NCBI GenBank assembly: GCA_021732845.1
Contig: JAKFUF010000126.1
Span: 1 to 64,000, forward strand
Length of the DNA stretch: 64,000 nucleotides
Direction: 5' to 3'
From: Planctomycetaceae bacterium
GTDB taxonomy: Bacteria > Planctomycetota > Planctomycetia > Planctomycetales > Planctomycetaceae
The notes below the pieces were generated by a model. That model had not been told where the DNA came from. It saw only the letters and a program-made list of their open reading frames with translations, and ran no database searches. Positions within the stretch are counted from its first letter, which is position 1. Each line of letters opens with the position of its first letter. The position numbers were made by a program, and so were the translations under genes. Positions 55,652 to 64,000 of this stretch are shown in pieces.

Positions 55652-56977
55652 TTACAGCAGTTCCCGAATTGGTTTGCCACCGCCCACAATGCTCACCGGA
55701 CGGCCGCTGGCATCCTCGAAATGTGTGTCCAGCGGAACACCCAGCGTGTGATAAACAGTGGCCAGGAGGTCCAGCGGCGTGACCAGCCCCTCCTGCACGC
55801 AGCCGCCCCATTTTTCGCTCGCACCAACGCACTGTCCGCCGCGGATGCCGCCCCCAGCGAGCATGACACTGAAGCAGTCCGACCAGTGGTCGCGGCCGGC
55901 GTGGCCATTCATTCGCGGCGTGCGGCCGAACTCGCCGACGCAATACACCAGCACATCGTCCAGCATGCCCCGCGTTGTCAGATCTTCGATGAGCGCCGCG
56001 ATGGCACGGTCCAGGGGGGGCAGATGTGTTTCCAGCCCCTTGGCGATGTCGTTGTGATGATCCCAGTTGCCGGTATTGATGTTCACACACCGTGCCCCGG
56101 CTTCAACCAACCGCCGGGCCAGCAGGGCGCTTTGCCCATAGCGGTGCCGGCCATATTGGTCGCGCAGTTGCGGGTCCTCGACAGTGAGATCAAACGCCGC
56201 CCGCATCTGGTCGCCAGCGACCATTTCCAAGGCCTGCGACTTGAATGTATCGAGACCTTCCATCACGCCGCTTTCATCAATGTCGCGGCGGAGAGTGTCA
56301 AAAGACTTCAGCAGGGTTTTGCGGGAGGCCACGCTGCCCGCACTGAGTCCCCCCGGCAGCGACAGGTTCGGCACTTTGAAATCGGCTGCGTTCGGGTCGG
56401 CCCCGACCTCAAACGGATTGAACGCCTTGCCCAGATAGACCGCGCCCTGGTAACCGAACGCCTCGGATTTCGGGATCGTCACATAAGCGGGCATCGGTGG
56501 CTGGCGCGATCCCAGAGAGCGGGCGATCACCGAACCCAGGGACGGTTTCTGAGCCGCATTGCGGGCCAGGGTCGGACCGAAGTAGCCGGTCTGCATCCAG
56601 TGCGCGGAGGGGGCGTGAATGCCGTTCTCGTGATGCACCGACCGCACCACCGCCAGCCGGTCCATGACCCGCGCCTGCTCTGGCAATTGTTCGCCCAGGA
56701 TGACGCCCGGCACGCGGGTCCCAATCGCCTGTGCCAGGCGGTATTCTGCCGGCGCGCCAGGCTTGACGTCATAGGTGTCCTGCTGGCTGAGGCCGCCATC
56801 CGTCCAGAACACGATCAGCGATTTGTTGCGCGCGGGGTGTCCAGCATCCGCCGCGTGCGACTGCAGCCGCAGCAGATCGGCCAGCCCCAAACCCAGGATG
56901 GGCGCGCCAATTTGCAGGATATGCCGGCGCGTGATGCCGGAGAAGTTCTCGCTGATGCGGCGGTCGATGCGCGCCAT
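55652..56977 (-). CDS. DUF1501 protein, Tat-exported
   Basis: 441 residues. N-terminal RRHILQIGAPILGLGLADLL is a weak twin-arginine-type signal. DUF1501 segments: LIVFWTDGGLSQQDTYDVKP, LAVVRSVHHENGIHAPSAHW, PAYVTIPKSEAFGYQG, YGRHRYGQSALLARRLVEAG, NINTGNWDHHNDI, VYCVGEFGRTPRMNGHAG, RDHWSDCFSVMLAGGG. It is downstream of and near the DUF1549/DUF1553 gene (15-base gap at 56977-56992), the usual planctomycete pairing. It is probably the last gene of the operon that starts at 61748. Confidence 0.93.
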   Translation of the reverse strand: MARIDRRISENFSGITRRHILQIGAPILGLGLADLLRLQSHAADAGHPARNKSLIVFWTDGGLSQQDTYDVKPGAPAEYRLAQAIGTRVPGVILGEQLPEQARVMDRLAVVRSVHHENGIHAPSAHWMQTGYFGPTLARNAAQKPSLGSVIARSLGSRQPPMPAYVTIPKSEAFGYQGAVYLGKAFNPFEVGADPNAADFKVPNLSLPGGLSAGSVASRKTLLKSFDTLRRDIDESGVMEGLDTFKSQALEMVAGDQMRAAFDLTVEDPQLRDQYGRHRYGQSALLARRLVEAGARCVNINTGNWDHHNDIAKGLETHLPPLDRAIAALIEDLTTRGMLDDVLVYCVGEFGRTPRMNGHAGRDHWSDCFSVMLAGGGIRGGQCVGASEKWGGCVQEGLVTPLDLLATVYHTLGVPLDTHFEDASGRPVSIVGGGKPIRELL

Positions 56978-56991
56978 GTGGGCACCCGGTA

Positions 56992-59238
56992 CTAATGATT
57001 CAACAAAAACTCATTCGTCGCCAGCAGCGACCACAACAACGACCGGCACGCTTCCGCGCGGTCCGGCTCCGACTCCAAAAATGTTTTCGCGACTTTCAAC
57101 TCTTCCTCGTGTGGCTCACGTGCCAGCACCCGCCGAAAAATTTCAACAGCCAACTCCCCCGGTGAGCGGTTCGCCGTCGCAAGCTTTTCAGCATACCCGG
57201 CTTTGGCAGTTAACTTCCGCTGGATTTCCGCGGAGTTCACCAGTTCCAGTGCCTGCGTCAGGGCCGGTGCGTCGACCCGTTCACATTCGCAGGCCGACAT
57301 CCGCCCTGGCCGGCCGAACACATCCAGGAAATGCGCAGCCACGTTCTCGTCCGGAAGGTCGATTGCCCGTGTTCCCGCCGGAATGCCGCCAAATTCCGTG
57401 GGGACATCGAGTACCTGGCTGACACCGTCCAACAGCACTTCTGCGGTCAATCGTCTGGGATAGAACCGGGCAAAGGTCTGCGTGTCACCCGCGTTGCCGG
57501 GGTGTGGAGCCGCCTCCAGACCGTAGGCGTAACTGCCAGTGATGGCCTGAATCAGTCGCTGGATGTCGTAGCCACTGGCGGCAAAGTCTTCTGCCAGCGC
57601 ATCGAGCAGTTCCGGGTTGCTGGGGGGATTGGTGCTGCGCGAGTCATCAATCGGGTGGACTAAGCCACGGCCGAGGAAGTGCGCCCACATCCGGTTGACC
57701 ATCGTCCGGGCAAAGAACGGATTGTCAGGTCTGGTCATCCATCGGGCCAGGCTGAGGCGCGGGTCGTCATGCATTGCCAATTCGAAGTTGGGGCCTCCCA
57801 GCGGTCGCGGCGGCAAGACCGCGCCGGTGCGGGGATGCACAACGCTGCCGGTTTCCTTGAGGTAAATAATCTCATCAGTGGGAACCTCCGCGTCGGCAAA
57901 GCCGCCTTTGCGTCCCACGCGGGAAAAGACGGCGGCGAGTCCGAAATAGTCTTCCTGGCTCCACCGTTCCGTTGGATGGTGATGGCACTGGGCACACTGG
58001 ATGCGAACCCCCAAGAAGGCCTGAGCCACCGACTCGACATATTCGGGGGACTTTCGCACCGCGCGATACCAGATGGCGGGAGGGTTCTCGTTCTGGCTGC
58101 CGCTGGCGGTGAGAATTTCCGCCACGAACTGGTCATACGGCTTGTTGGCCGCGAATGAGTCGCGGATCCAGGCGGCAAACAGCGTCGTCCCCTGCCGCTG
58201 CTTGCTGGTCGCATATCCAGCCCCGCGATTCTGCAGAATATCGGCCCATTTCAGCGAGAAATAGCTGGCGTATTCCGGACGGTCGAGCAACCGTTCAATC
58301 AGCCGGGTCCGCTTGTCACTTTGCGTGTCAACCACAAAGTCCGCAAGTTCCTGGGGCGTTGGCAGCGTCCCACAGATGTCGATGCTCACTCGGCGCAGGA
58401 AGGTGGCATCATCGGCCGGAACCGAAGGAACGACCCCGAGCCGCCGCCACTGGCGGAACAGATGCCGGTTGACTTTCGAATCCTGCGCCTGCCGTTCCAT
58501 GGCATCGAGCTGTGCATGGATCGCCGCCATTTTCACGGCGTTGTCGGCGAACGGAACAGCCGCATGGTAGGTGGCGATCTGCTCCCCGAACCGCGCCATC
58601 ACCGACACTAGACCGTGCTGCGTACTCGTCGTCACCAATCCATTGGCATCCACATCCGCAATATTCGTCGCGTTCGACTGATACACCGCCTGACGCGTCA
58701 CATCACGTGTCGTGCCGTCCGAAAAGAACGCGGTCACCCGCAACTGCTCGGCGGTCTGTGTCTGCAGCACCTGTTTTTCCGGGGCAACGGAAATCCGCAT
58801 CAGCCGCGGATCACCGGCGTCGGGAGCGGCAGCTCCTCGCGCGATCCAGGCGCGCAGGAGCTTGTAGTCGTCACTCGTCTCGTCGAGACGGCGACCGCCG
58901 CCGTGGGGAACGCGGGACGTGGCTTTCAGCAGCAGCAAACTCCGCTCGGGCGAAGTGGGAATCAGCCGGCGGCCACGGCCTTCGCTGGCCAGTGCGTCGT
59001 AATCCTCGTCGGGCTCGAAACCGAACAGCGAGAGTTTGAAGCCGTTCTGCCCGGTAGCCTTCCCATGGCAACCACCGCTGTTGCATCCCAGTTTTGTCAA
59101 AATTGGCACGACATCCGTTCCGAAACGCACATTGGGCGCGTCCGGCACCTCGCCCCCCTCTGCTGGCAGGCCTGCACAAAACAGGCCCGAGACCAGCAGC
59201 ATTGGCAGCCACAGGGGAGTTGGGATTGGTCGGATCAT
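56992..59238 (-). CDS. DUF1549/DUF1553 protein with CHG haem-like site and Ig-like domain
   Basis: 748 residues. A signal peptide (LPMLLVSGLFCAGLPAEGG) precedes a cytochrome-like segment (KLGCNSGGCHGKATGQNGFK, a CxxxxCH-type site rather than CxxCH) with SLFGFEPDEDYDAL. A bacterial Ig-like (Big_2) domain is visible as LRVTAFFSDGTTRDVTRQAV, ANGLVTTSTQHGLVSV. DUF1549 follows (LGVVPSVPADDATFLRRVSI, DICGTLPTPQEL, YFSLKWADILQNRG), with CAQCHHHPTERWSQEDYFGL. DUF1553 comes last (NPFFARTMVNRMWAHFLGRG, YPRRLTAEVLLDGVSQVLDV, RVLAREPHEEEL). It is second in a minus-strand operon, 11 bases after the PPC-type gene. Confidence 0.92.
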   Translation of the reverse strand: MIRPIPTPLWLPMLLVSGLFCAGLPAEGGEVPDAPNVRFGTDVVPILTKLGCNSGGCHGKATGQNGFKLSLFGFEPDEDYDALASEGRGRRLIPTSPERSLLLLKATSRVPHGGGRRLDETSDDYKLLRAWIARGAAAPDAGDPRLMRISVAPEKQVLQTQTAEQLRVTAFFSDGTTRDVTRQAVYQSNATNIADVDANGLVTTSTQHGLVSVMARFGEQIATYHAAVPFADNAVKMAAIHAQLDAMERQAQDSKVNRHLFRQWRRLGVVPSVPADDATFLRRVSIDICGTLPTPQELADFVVDTQSDKRTRLIERLLDRPEYASYFSLKWADILQNRGAGYATSKQRQGTTLFAAWIRDSFAANKPYDQFVAEILTASGSQNENPPAIWYRAVRKSPEYVESVAQAFLGVRIQCAQCHHHPTERWSQEDYFGLAAVFSRVGRKGGFADAEVPTDEIIYLKETGSVVHPRTGAVLPPRPLGGPNFELAMHDDPRLSLARWMTRPDNPFFARTMVNRMWAHFLGRGLVHPIDDSRSTNPPSNPELLDALAEDFAASGYDIQRLIQAITGSYAYGLEAAPHPGNAGDTQTFARFYPRRLTAEVLLDGVSQVLDVPTEFGGIPAGTRAIDLPDENVAAHFLDVFGRPGRMSACECERVDAPALTQALELVNSAEIQRKLTAKAGYAEKLATANRSPGELAVEIFRRVLAREPHEEELKVAKTFLESEPDRAEACRSLLWSLLATNEFLLNH

Positions 59239-59249
59239 GCGGTTGAACT

Positions 59250-61748
59250 CTATTCAACGATTTCCAAATTCAAAAACCGGCTTCCCAGAAACCGTGGCTC
59301 ATCCTCCACCACCCCGACGGTCAACAGTCTCAGTGCGGACAAACGGCCCAATGGAGCATCATCATTGATGATGATCTGCAACGACCCGCTCTCGGTTTGC
59401 CCGGTAAAGGTTTCGCCGCGGCCGCGGAGACCTGGCACATCGGTAATGCAACCGGGTGCGGCCAGTTCGGTGTGCATTTTGCCGATGAACCCGTTGCGGC
59501 GCTGCGCGGAATACCCAATCTGAATGACTTCGCCCCGCCGCGCCTGGGTCACGGCAAACGGATTGACATCCACCAGAAACCCTGCCGGCTGAATATCCAG
59601 AGTCACGGCATTGCTGTAGACCACAACGGCTTCCGCCTTCTGACCGGCAACCGGCACGGTGGTCTCCGCGCGAATCGACAGAGAGTAGTGCCCCACGGGC
59701 AATGCCGGCGGAAGGTAGAAACTGACATACCCCTTGTGTTCGCCAGCCGGAATTGTGCTCGAGGAATTGTTGATGAGATCCGGAATCCCCACGCCCACCA
59801 GCTTGACGGGTGCCTGATGAGCGTTCCGCCGTTCAATCTGCACGGCCACATCCACGATGCCCCCCGGCGAGTGCTTTGTGGGCAGCCGGCCATACAGGTG
59901 ATGTTCCAGTGGCTCATGGGCATCGGCCACAATGCGCAGCGGTGCGTCGCCAACCACGGCCAACGGCATCCGCGGCATGATCCGCCCCCAGCCATTGGGC
60001 GTCCCGGCGCGGACGACCGCCCCACCCACCGCTGACCTCACGATGCGGCTGCCATCTTCGGTTTGAGCCACACCTTCGAGCTTCAACTCACTCAAAGCCG
60101 TCGCAGATTCTTTATTGCACGACAGCACAAGCGTCGTGGCATCGACTCCGGGGCCGAGCCACACATCGGGGCAGTCCACTCCGTCCGGCAAATCTTGGGC
60201 CGAGACGCGGATGGCACCATTGCAGCCACGACGCCGGAGGGCCAGGAGGTCGAGAGCCACGCGTCCGCTGCGTGGAATGTTGATTCCGACCGCGCCGTCT
60301 CGCGGCACGGCAATGATTTGAAAGTCCGGCTCCTCCCGCCGCACACCGAGCCGATACGTCCGTCGCGGGTCGGCCTGCAAACCGCCGGAAAGATTGCGGA
60401 GGCTGACCAGAAATCGTCCATCCGCCGGACAAACCCAACGGCCTGCCGGATCCAAATGGCTCGTCGGCACGGTGGCACTGAGGTTTCGCACCTCGTCGCC
60501 AAACCGCGCCAGTTCACGGAGGCTGGACACGGTCGCACCCGTGCCGCTCGTTCCTGGTTCTGCCCCTGCATCGAACACACTGATTTGCAAATCGACGGGC
60601 GAGCCGATTCTTTGGCCATAGGCATCGAAGTACAGCACTTCGCCGCGTTCGGCCTGAAAGGCGTACCAGTCACGTTCGTCGCCGCCAGTGAGCTGGCCGC
60701 TCACCTCGCACGGGACAGTGACTTTCTGTGCCAATGCCGGTGTGTGATTGTTGGCGACATCAACGACCACCGGCACATCGGTCAGCCCGATGACCACGGG
60801 TGCATGACTTTTCGGAGAATTGAACGGAAAGGCCGCCCCAAGCAGCACGGCCTGTGCAGGCTGCAGCCGCACGCCAAGCGGCCAGGCCGCGTGGCTCAGC
60901 GACTGTGGGACTTCCACTTCGATCCGGTCGAATGCCAGTGGAGCAGCACCACCAGACGCCGCACCGCCGGGCAGATTCCAGCCGAACAACGCGACTTGAG
61001 CCGCCGTGCCGCGCTGGATGACATTCGGGATACTAAATGCCACGCGCGGACCAGTGTCGATTTCTAGCCGGTAATAATGCTCGACGCTGCCGGCCGAGGT
61101 CAGGTCGTGGACTTTGGCGATGTAGGCACCATCCGCCGGGACACTGAAGGCAATCAGCGGATCGACTCCGAAGTAGCCCCGGTTCACCTGCAACCGCCGG
61201 CCCTCTGCGTCAAAAACCTCCAGAACAGCCCGCAGCCGCGAATCAATCCGCTCGGCCCAGCACTCCAAAATGACGCGCTGCCCCCGTTTTGCCTCGAAGC
61301 GGAAACAATCGGCATCCCCTGCCTTCTCCAGCTTCCCGTTCAGTACGCAGTCCACTGGCGCGGGCACCGCCTCGGCCAGTGTGTCATTCGGCTCAATCTC
61401 TAATTTTTCTGGACGACTACCAATGACAAACGTCCGAGGGGCGCTGACCCCCTTCGTGCCAGCGCCCCACAGGTCGTACAGTCCAGGACTTGTGTCGGCA
61501 GGAATTTGCAGGCGAAAGCGTGGGGGCTCCACAAGCTCGGCGCGGACGCCTGGCGCACTACAGAGTATCATCTGCAGCCCGTCCAAGTTGCCGCCGACCG
61601 TCAATTCGACCACTTGCCCGGCCTGCCCGCCCGCCGGATAGACGGTGTTCAATGTCGGCGGAGCCTGAGCGCACGCCAAGCCCGCCGTGATGAGCACCAC
61701 AGACACGGCCATCAGGCATTTGTCGCGGGGCGGGCGACAGGCGGTCAT
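59250..61748 (-). CDS. Secreted PPC-domain planctomycete protein
   Basis: 832 residues from ATG 61748 (MTACRPPRDKCLMAVSVVLI, signal). It starts with PPTLNTVYPAGGQAGQVVEL, an IPT/TIG-like domain typical of planctomycete secreted proteins. Two pre-peptidase C-terminal (PPC)-like domains follow (LEKAGDADCFRFEAKRGQRV, ILECWAERIDSRLRAVLEVF; VSGQLTGGDERDWYAFQAER). Further beta-rich domains complete the body. No enzymatic motif is seen. Such proteins always co-occur with the DUF1549/DUF1553 and DUF1501 genes that follow it here. It is the first gene of that operon and divergent from the kinase gene at 62051. Confidence 0.88.
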   Translation of the reverse strand: MTACRPPRDKCLMAVSVVLITAGLACAQAPPTLNTVYPAGGQAGQVVELTVGGNLDGLQMILCSAPGVRAELVEPPRFRLQIPADTSPGLYDLWGAGTKGVSAPRTFVIGSRPEKLEIEPNDTLAEAVPAPVDCVLNGKLEKAGDADCFRFEAKRGQRVILECWAERIDSRLRAVLEVFDAEGRRLQVNRGYFGVDPLIAFSVPADGAYIAKVHDLTSAGSVEHYYRLEIDTGPRVAFSIPNVIQRGTAAQVALFGWNLPGGAASGGAAPLAFDRIEVEVPQSLSHAAWPLGVRLQPAQAVLLGAAFPFNSPKSHAPVVIGLTDVPVVVDVANNHTPALAQKVTVPCEVSGQLTGGDERDWYAFQAERGEVLYFDAYGQRIGSPVDLQISVFDAGAEPGTSGTGATVSSLRELARFGDEVRNLSATVPTSHLDPAGRWVCPADGRFLVSLRNLSGGLQADPRRTYRLGVRREEPDFQIIAVPRDGAVGINIPRSGRVALDLLALRRRGCNGAIRVSAQDLPDGVDCPDVWLGPGVDATTLVLSCNKESATALSELKLEGVAQTEDGSRIVRSAVGGAVVRAGTPNGWGRIMPRMPLAVVGDAPLRIVADAHEPLEHHLYGRLPTKHSPGGIVDVAVQIERRNAHQAPVKLVGVGIPDLINNSSSTIPAGEHKGYVSFYLPPALPVGHYSLSIRAETTVPVAGQKAEAVVVYSNAVTLDIQPAGFLVDVNPFAVTQARRGEVIQIGYSAQRRNGFIGKMHTELAAPGCITDVPGLRGRGETFTGQTESGSLQIIINDDAPLGRLSALRLLTVGVVEDEPRFLGSRFLNLEIVE

Positions 61749-62050
61749 GCACTTTTCCTGGAAGGGATTTCGGATCATTGCTCACGAATGCTGCGTCAAC
61801 TTGGTTATGATATATCGACATGAGTTGATGTGATAGAGAGGATTCGTGTTGTAGGTTGATGAGGGTGACGAGTACGCCTTGACGCCGCGGCCGTTCCCTT
61901 CCGAGTCACCGAAATTCCCGGTGAACGCACCCACCATTGGGGAGTGATATGGTAGGATGACCGGGAGAATTCTCGGGTTTCTCCGTTCGATGCACCTGGC
62001 CTTGGCTCTCTCAACTTTCGATTTTCCGCTCAGGAATTGGCGACATTGTG

Positions 62051-63595
62051 ATGGCTGACGACTCCACCCATTCACAGAAACCGTCACGGTCGACAACGCA
62101 GCCTGGTCAGGAGGATGAAACGCTGGTGCGGCTTCACCCACAATACGATGACGAAACTGCTCCCGCGGTGCCGCCGCGTTACGAGATCCTGCAGGAGGTG
62201 GCCAAGGGGGGCATGGGCATCGTTTACCGGGCCCGGCATCGGCAGTTGGAAATGGAGGTGGCGATCAAGGTGACGCGTCGGGGAACGCGGGACGACCGGG
62301 CGCTGCATGAACGGTTCCTGCGTGAAGGCAAACTACTGGCACAGATCCGTTCGCCGCATGTGGTGCGTGTGACGGATTACGAGATCCTGCCCGACGGCGC
62401 ACCAATGCTGGTGATGGATTGGATCGCGGGGACGGACCTGGCCCGGCATGCGCGGCAGCAGGCCGGCCCGTTGTCGGAAACCCAGGTTCTGAACTGGATG
62501 GAGCAGACCTGTCTGGGGATGATCGCCGCGAGCGAACACGGTGTGATCCACCGTGACCTTAAGCCGTCCAACATTCTGCTCGACGGCCAGCACAAGGCGC
62601 TGGTGGCCGATTTCGGCCTCGCCCGCAGCGGAGTCATGAGCGACCTGTCAATCGGCGGCGAATTGATGGGCACGCCGCACTACATGGCCCCCGAACAGGC
62701 GGAAGACCCGCGCGGAGCCGACACCCGGTCGGACATTTACAGCTTCGGGGCGACGTTTTACCACCTGCTGACGAAGCAGCCACCATTCGAAGGCCCGTCG
62801 GTGTTTTCGGTGCTGTACAAACACAAGACCGAGGTGCTCGTCTCGCCCCGCGCCCGCAACTCCGCCTTATCGCAGCACACCTGTGAACTGCTGGAACGCT
62901 GTCTGTCGAAGACTCCCGGCGACCGCTTCGCCTCGTTCAATGAAGTCCTGCAGCATCTGCATCCGGCTCAGGGCCAGCAGTCTCCCTGGGCGACCTCCGA
63001 CGATGCGCGGCTCGATGAATATCTGCAGCGTTACCAGTCACGCCGCGAGCTGTACCTCAACCCCAGCCAGATGACCGAGGCTGACCATTACGAGTTCCCC
63101 GGCAACCGGCGGTTGACCGTGCTGCGGGGCAATCTGGTGGAACAGCAGGTGGACGCGATTGTCAGTTCCGATGACTCCGACCTGCGGATGGGAACGCATC
63201 TGGTCAACGGGAGGGGCGTGGCTGGGGCGATTCGGCAGGCGGCCGGCCCGCAGATCCACGAGGCGGCGCGGGCCTACATCCCCGTCCGCCCCGGCCGTGC
63301 GGTTGTCACGTCCGGCGGGAAGCTTCCCGCCCGGTTCGTGATGCATGCCGTGACGATGGGAGCCACGTCCGACCCCAACATCCGTCCCAGCCGCGACCTG
63401 ATCCAGGAGATCCTTTCCAGTTGCCTGTATCACGCCGACACGCTGCACCTCAAAAGCATGGCCTTGCCGCTGCTGGGCACCGGTGTGGGCGGCTTCTCGC
63501 GCGAAGTCTGCCTCGACACCATGTTCCGCTTCCTGGCGCGAACTTTCCTGCACGGACTGACTCCGCTGCATGATGTCAGAATTGTGCTGTTCTAA
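62051..63595 (+). CDS. Ser/Thr protein kinase fused to a C-terminal macro domain
   Basis: 514 residues, no membrane helix. Residues about 43-310 form a Hanks-type kinase: glycine loop AKGGMGIVYRA (51-61), catalytic Lys73 in VAIKV, HRDLKPSN, ADFGLARS, TPHYMAPEQ, SDIYSFGATFYHLL. Residues about 352-514 match a macro (ADP-ribose-binding) domain: GNLVEQQVDAIVSSDDSDL, GTHLVNGRGVAGAIRQAAG, GRAVVTSGGKLPARFVMHAV, LPLLGTGVGGFSREVCLDTM. The usual NAAN is changed to SSDD; the GVxGAI and GTGxGGF loops remain. A second kinase gene follows after 48 bases, so the two probably share a transcript. It links phosphorylation with ADP-ribose-type signals; this is inference. Confidence 0.9.
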   Translation: MADDSTHSQKPSRSTTQPGQEDETLVRLHPQYDDETAPAVPPRYEILQEVAKGGMGIVYRARHRQLEMEVAIKVTRRGTRDDRALHERFLREGKLLAQIRSPHVVRVTDYEILPDGAPMLVMDWIAGTDLARHARQQAGPLSETQVLNWMEQTCLGMIAASEHGVIHRDLKPSNILLDGQHKALVADFGLARSGVMSDLSIGGELMGTPHYMAPEQAEDPRGADTRSDIYSFGATFYHLLTKQPPFEGPSVFSVLYKHKTEVLVSPRARNSALSQHTCELLERCLSKTPGDRFASFNEVLQHLHPAQGQQSPWATSDDARLDEYLQRYQSRRELYLNPSQMTEADHYEFPGNRRLTVLRGNLVEQQVDAIVSSDDSDLRMGTHLVNGRGVAGAIRQAAGPQIHEAARAYIPVRPGRAVVTSGGKLPARFVMHAVTMGATSDPNIRPSRDLIQEILSSCLYHADTLHLKSMALPLLGTGVGGFSREVCLDTMFRFLARTFLHGLTPLHDVRIVLF

Positions 63596-63643
63596 AATCG
63601 ACTTCCCGTTCGCACTGAAGTTGCCAGCTTAAGGGCTCCGTTC

Positions 63644-64000
63644 ATGGCCGAAGGTCAAGATTTGCCGCAGGACATTCCCGCCAGCATCGGCCGCTACAGG
63701 GTATTGGGGCTGTTGGGTGAGGGGGGCTATGGGAGGGTGCTGCTGGCCCGTGATCACGAGCTGGAGCGGGAGGTCGCCATCAAGGTCCCGCAGCCCGACC
63801 GTTTGTCCCGGCTGGAAGATTTGGCACAATACTTCGCCGAAGCCCGTGTCCTGGCCCAGCTCAACCATCCGGGCATCGTGCCGGTGTTCGATGTGGGCCG
63901 CACACCAGACGGTTTGTGTTATGTGGTTTCCCGGCATATCGCCGGAAAGAACCTGGCCATGCGGCTCCAGGAGGGTCAGGCAAGTCTGGCGGAATCGTTG
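63644..64000 (+). CDS. Ser/Thr protein kinase, N-terminal lobe (clipped by window end)
   Basis: The first 119 residues of a Hanks-type kinase, from ATG 63644 to the window edge. A short leader precedes IGRYRVLGLLGEGGYGRVLL (glycine loop) and the catalytic Lys in EVAIKVPQP, then EARVLAQLNHPGIVPVFDVG and the hinge CYVVSRHIAG. No catalytic loop is seen because the gene leaves the window. It starts 48 bases after the kinase-macro gene on the same strand. Confidence 0.93.
   Translation, partial: MAEGQDLPQDIPASIGRYRVLGLLGEGGYGRVLLARDHELEREVAIKVPQPDRLSRLEDLAQYFAEARVLAQLNHPGIVPVFDVGRTPDGLCYVVSRHIAGKNLAMRLQEGQASLAESL

Overview
The window looks like a chromosomal segment of a moderately GC-rich planctomycete (Planctomycetaceae-like). 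Three kinds of evidence point there. The first is a secreted-protein block typical of the phylum: cytochrome-c-like DUF1549/DUF1553 proteins, Tat-exported DUF1501 proteins, prepilin-like DUF1559 proteins, TIGR03790, and Ig-like/PPC proteins. The second is the set of eukaryote-like signalling proteins: two Ser/Thr kinases, a caspase-like/VWA protein and an FGE-sulfatase-domain protein. The third is the expansion of IS200-like (Y1) transposases. No rRNA, tRNA or CRISPR array was recognised.

Layout. 1-7 kb: a clipped gene, then the dnaG-rpoD pair on the minus strand with a clear terminator, a conserved nuclease-like hypothetical, and a zinc-ribbon/DUF1559-like protein. 7-12 kb: an overlapping three-gene minus-strand operon of a MoxR AAA+ ATPase, a small bpX-like protein, and a large protein with a degenerate VWA-like segment and predicted beta-propeller. 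This matches the architecture of MoxR-VWA-bpX ternary systems. 11.9-16.4 kb: a broken hldE, cut by the right end of a Y1-transposase element, followed by a patchwork of element ends and small AT-richer orphan ORFs. Some of these look like toxin-tail/immunity-gene pairs. The patchwork ends in a complete element copy. 16.6-21.3 kb: a nine-PAS hybrid histidine kinase. 21.4-23.8 kb: a deletion derivative of the element, a DUF3592-like membrane protein, and a second transposase copy. 24.2-26.3 kb: ilvN, ilvC and a small conserved protein.

26.4-34.2 kb holds a secreted Ig-like protein, a 1661-residue pseudo-caspase/VWA membrane protein, a frameshifted repeat protein and a cytochrome P460. 34.2-36.9 kb is gene-free but rich in structured repeats: hairpins with three-base loops, a tandem block of about 549 bp, and two 100-bp units with 30-bp terminal inverted repeats. 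It ends at a near-consensus sigma70 promoter driving a terminase-small-subunit-like gene. 38.8-49 kb carries a secreted alpha/alpha-barrel-like protein, recG, a short-chain dehydrogenase, a small membrane protein, a TIGR03790 protein, a secreted propeller-like protein, an FGE-sulfatase protein and a fatty acid desaturase.

49-61.7 kb is the DUF1549/1553-DUF1501-PPC block. It has one plus-strand PSD-type gene and a minus-strand series, with a MITE-like repeat between two DUF1501 genes. The last 2 kb start a plus-strand kinase operon: a Ser/Thr kinase fused to a macro domain, then a second kinase clipped by the window end.

The most unusual items are the MoxR ternary operon, the element-bracketed orphan-module array, the pseudo-caspase/VWA protein, the kinase-macro fusion, a DnaG with a changed TOPRIM-motif residue, and the REP/REPIN-like repeat field. 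All functional statements come from reading motifs by eye; no database search was done.
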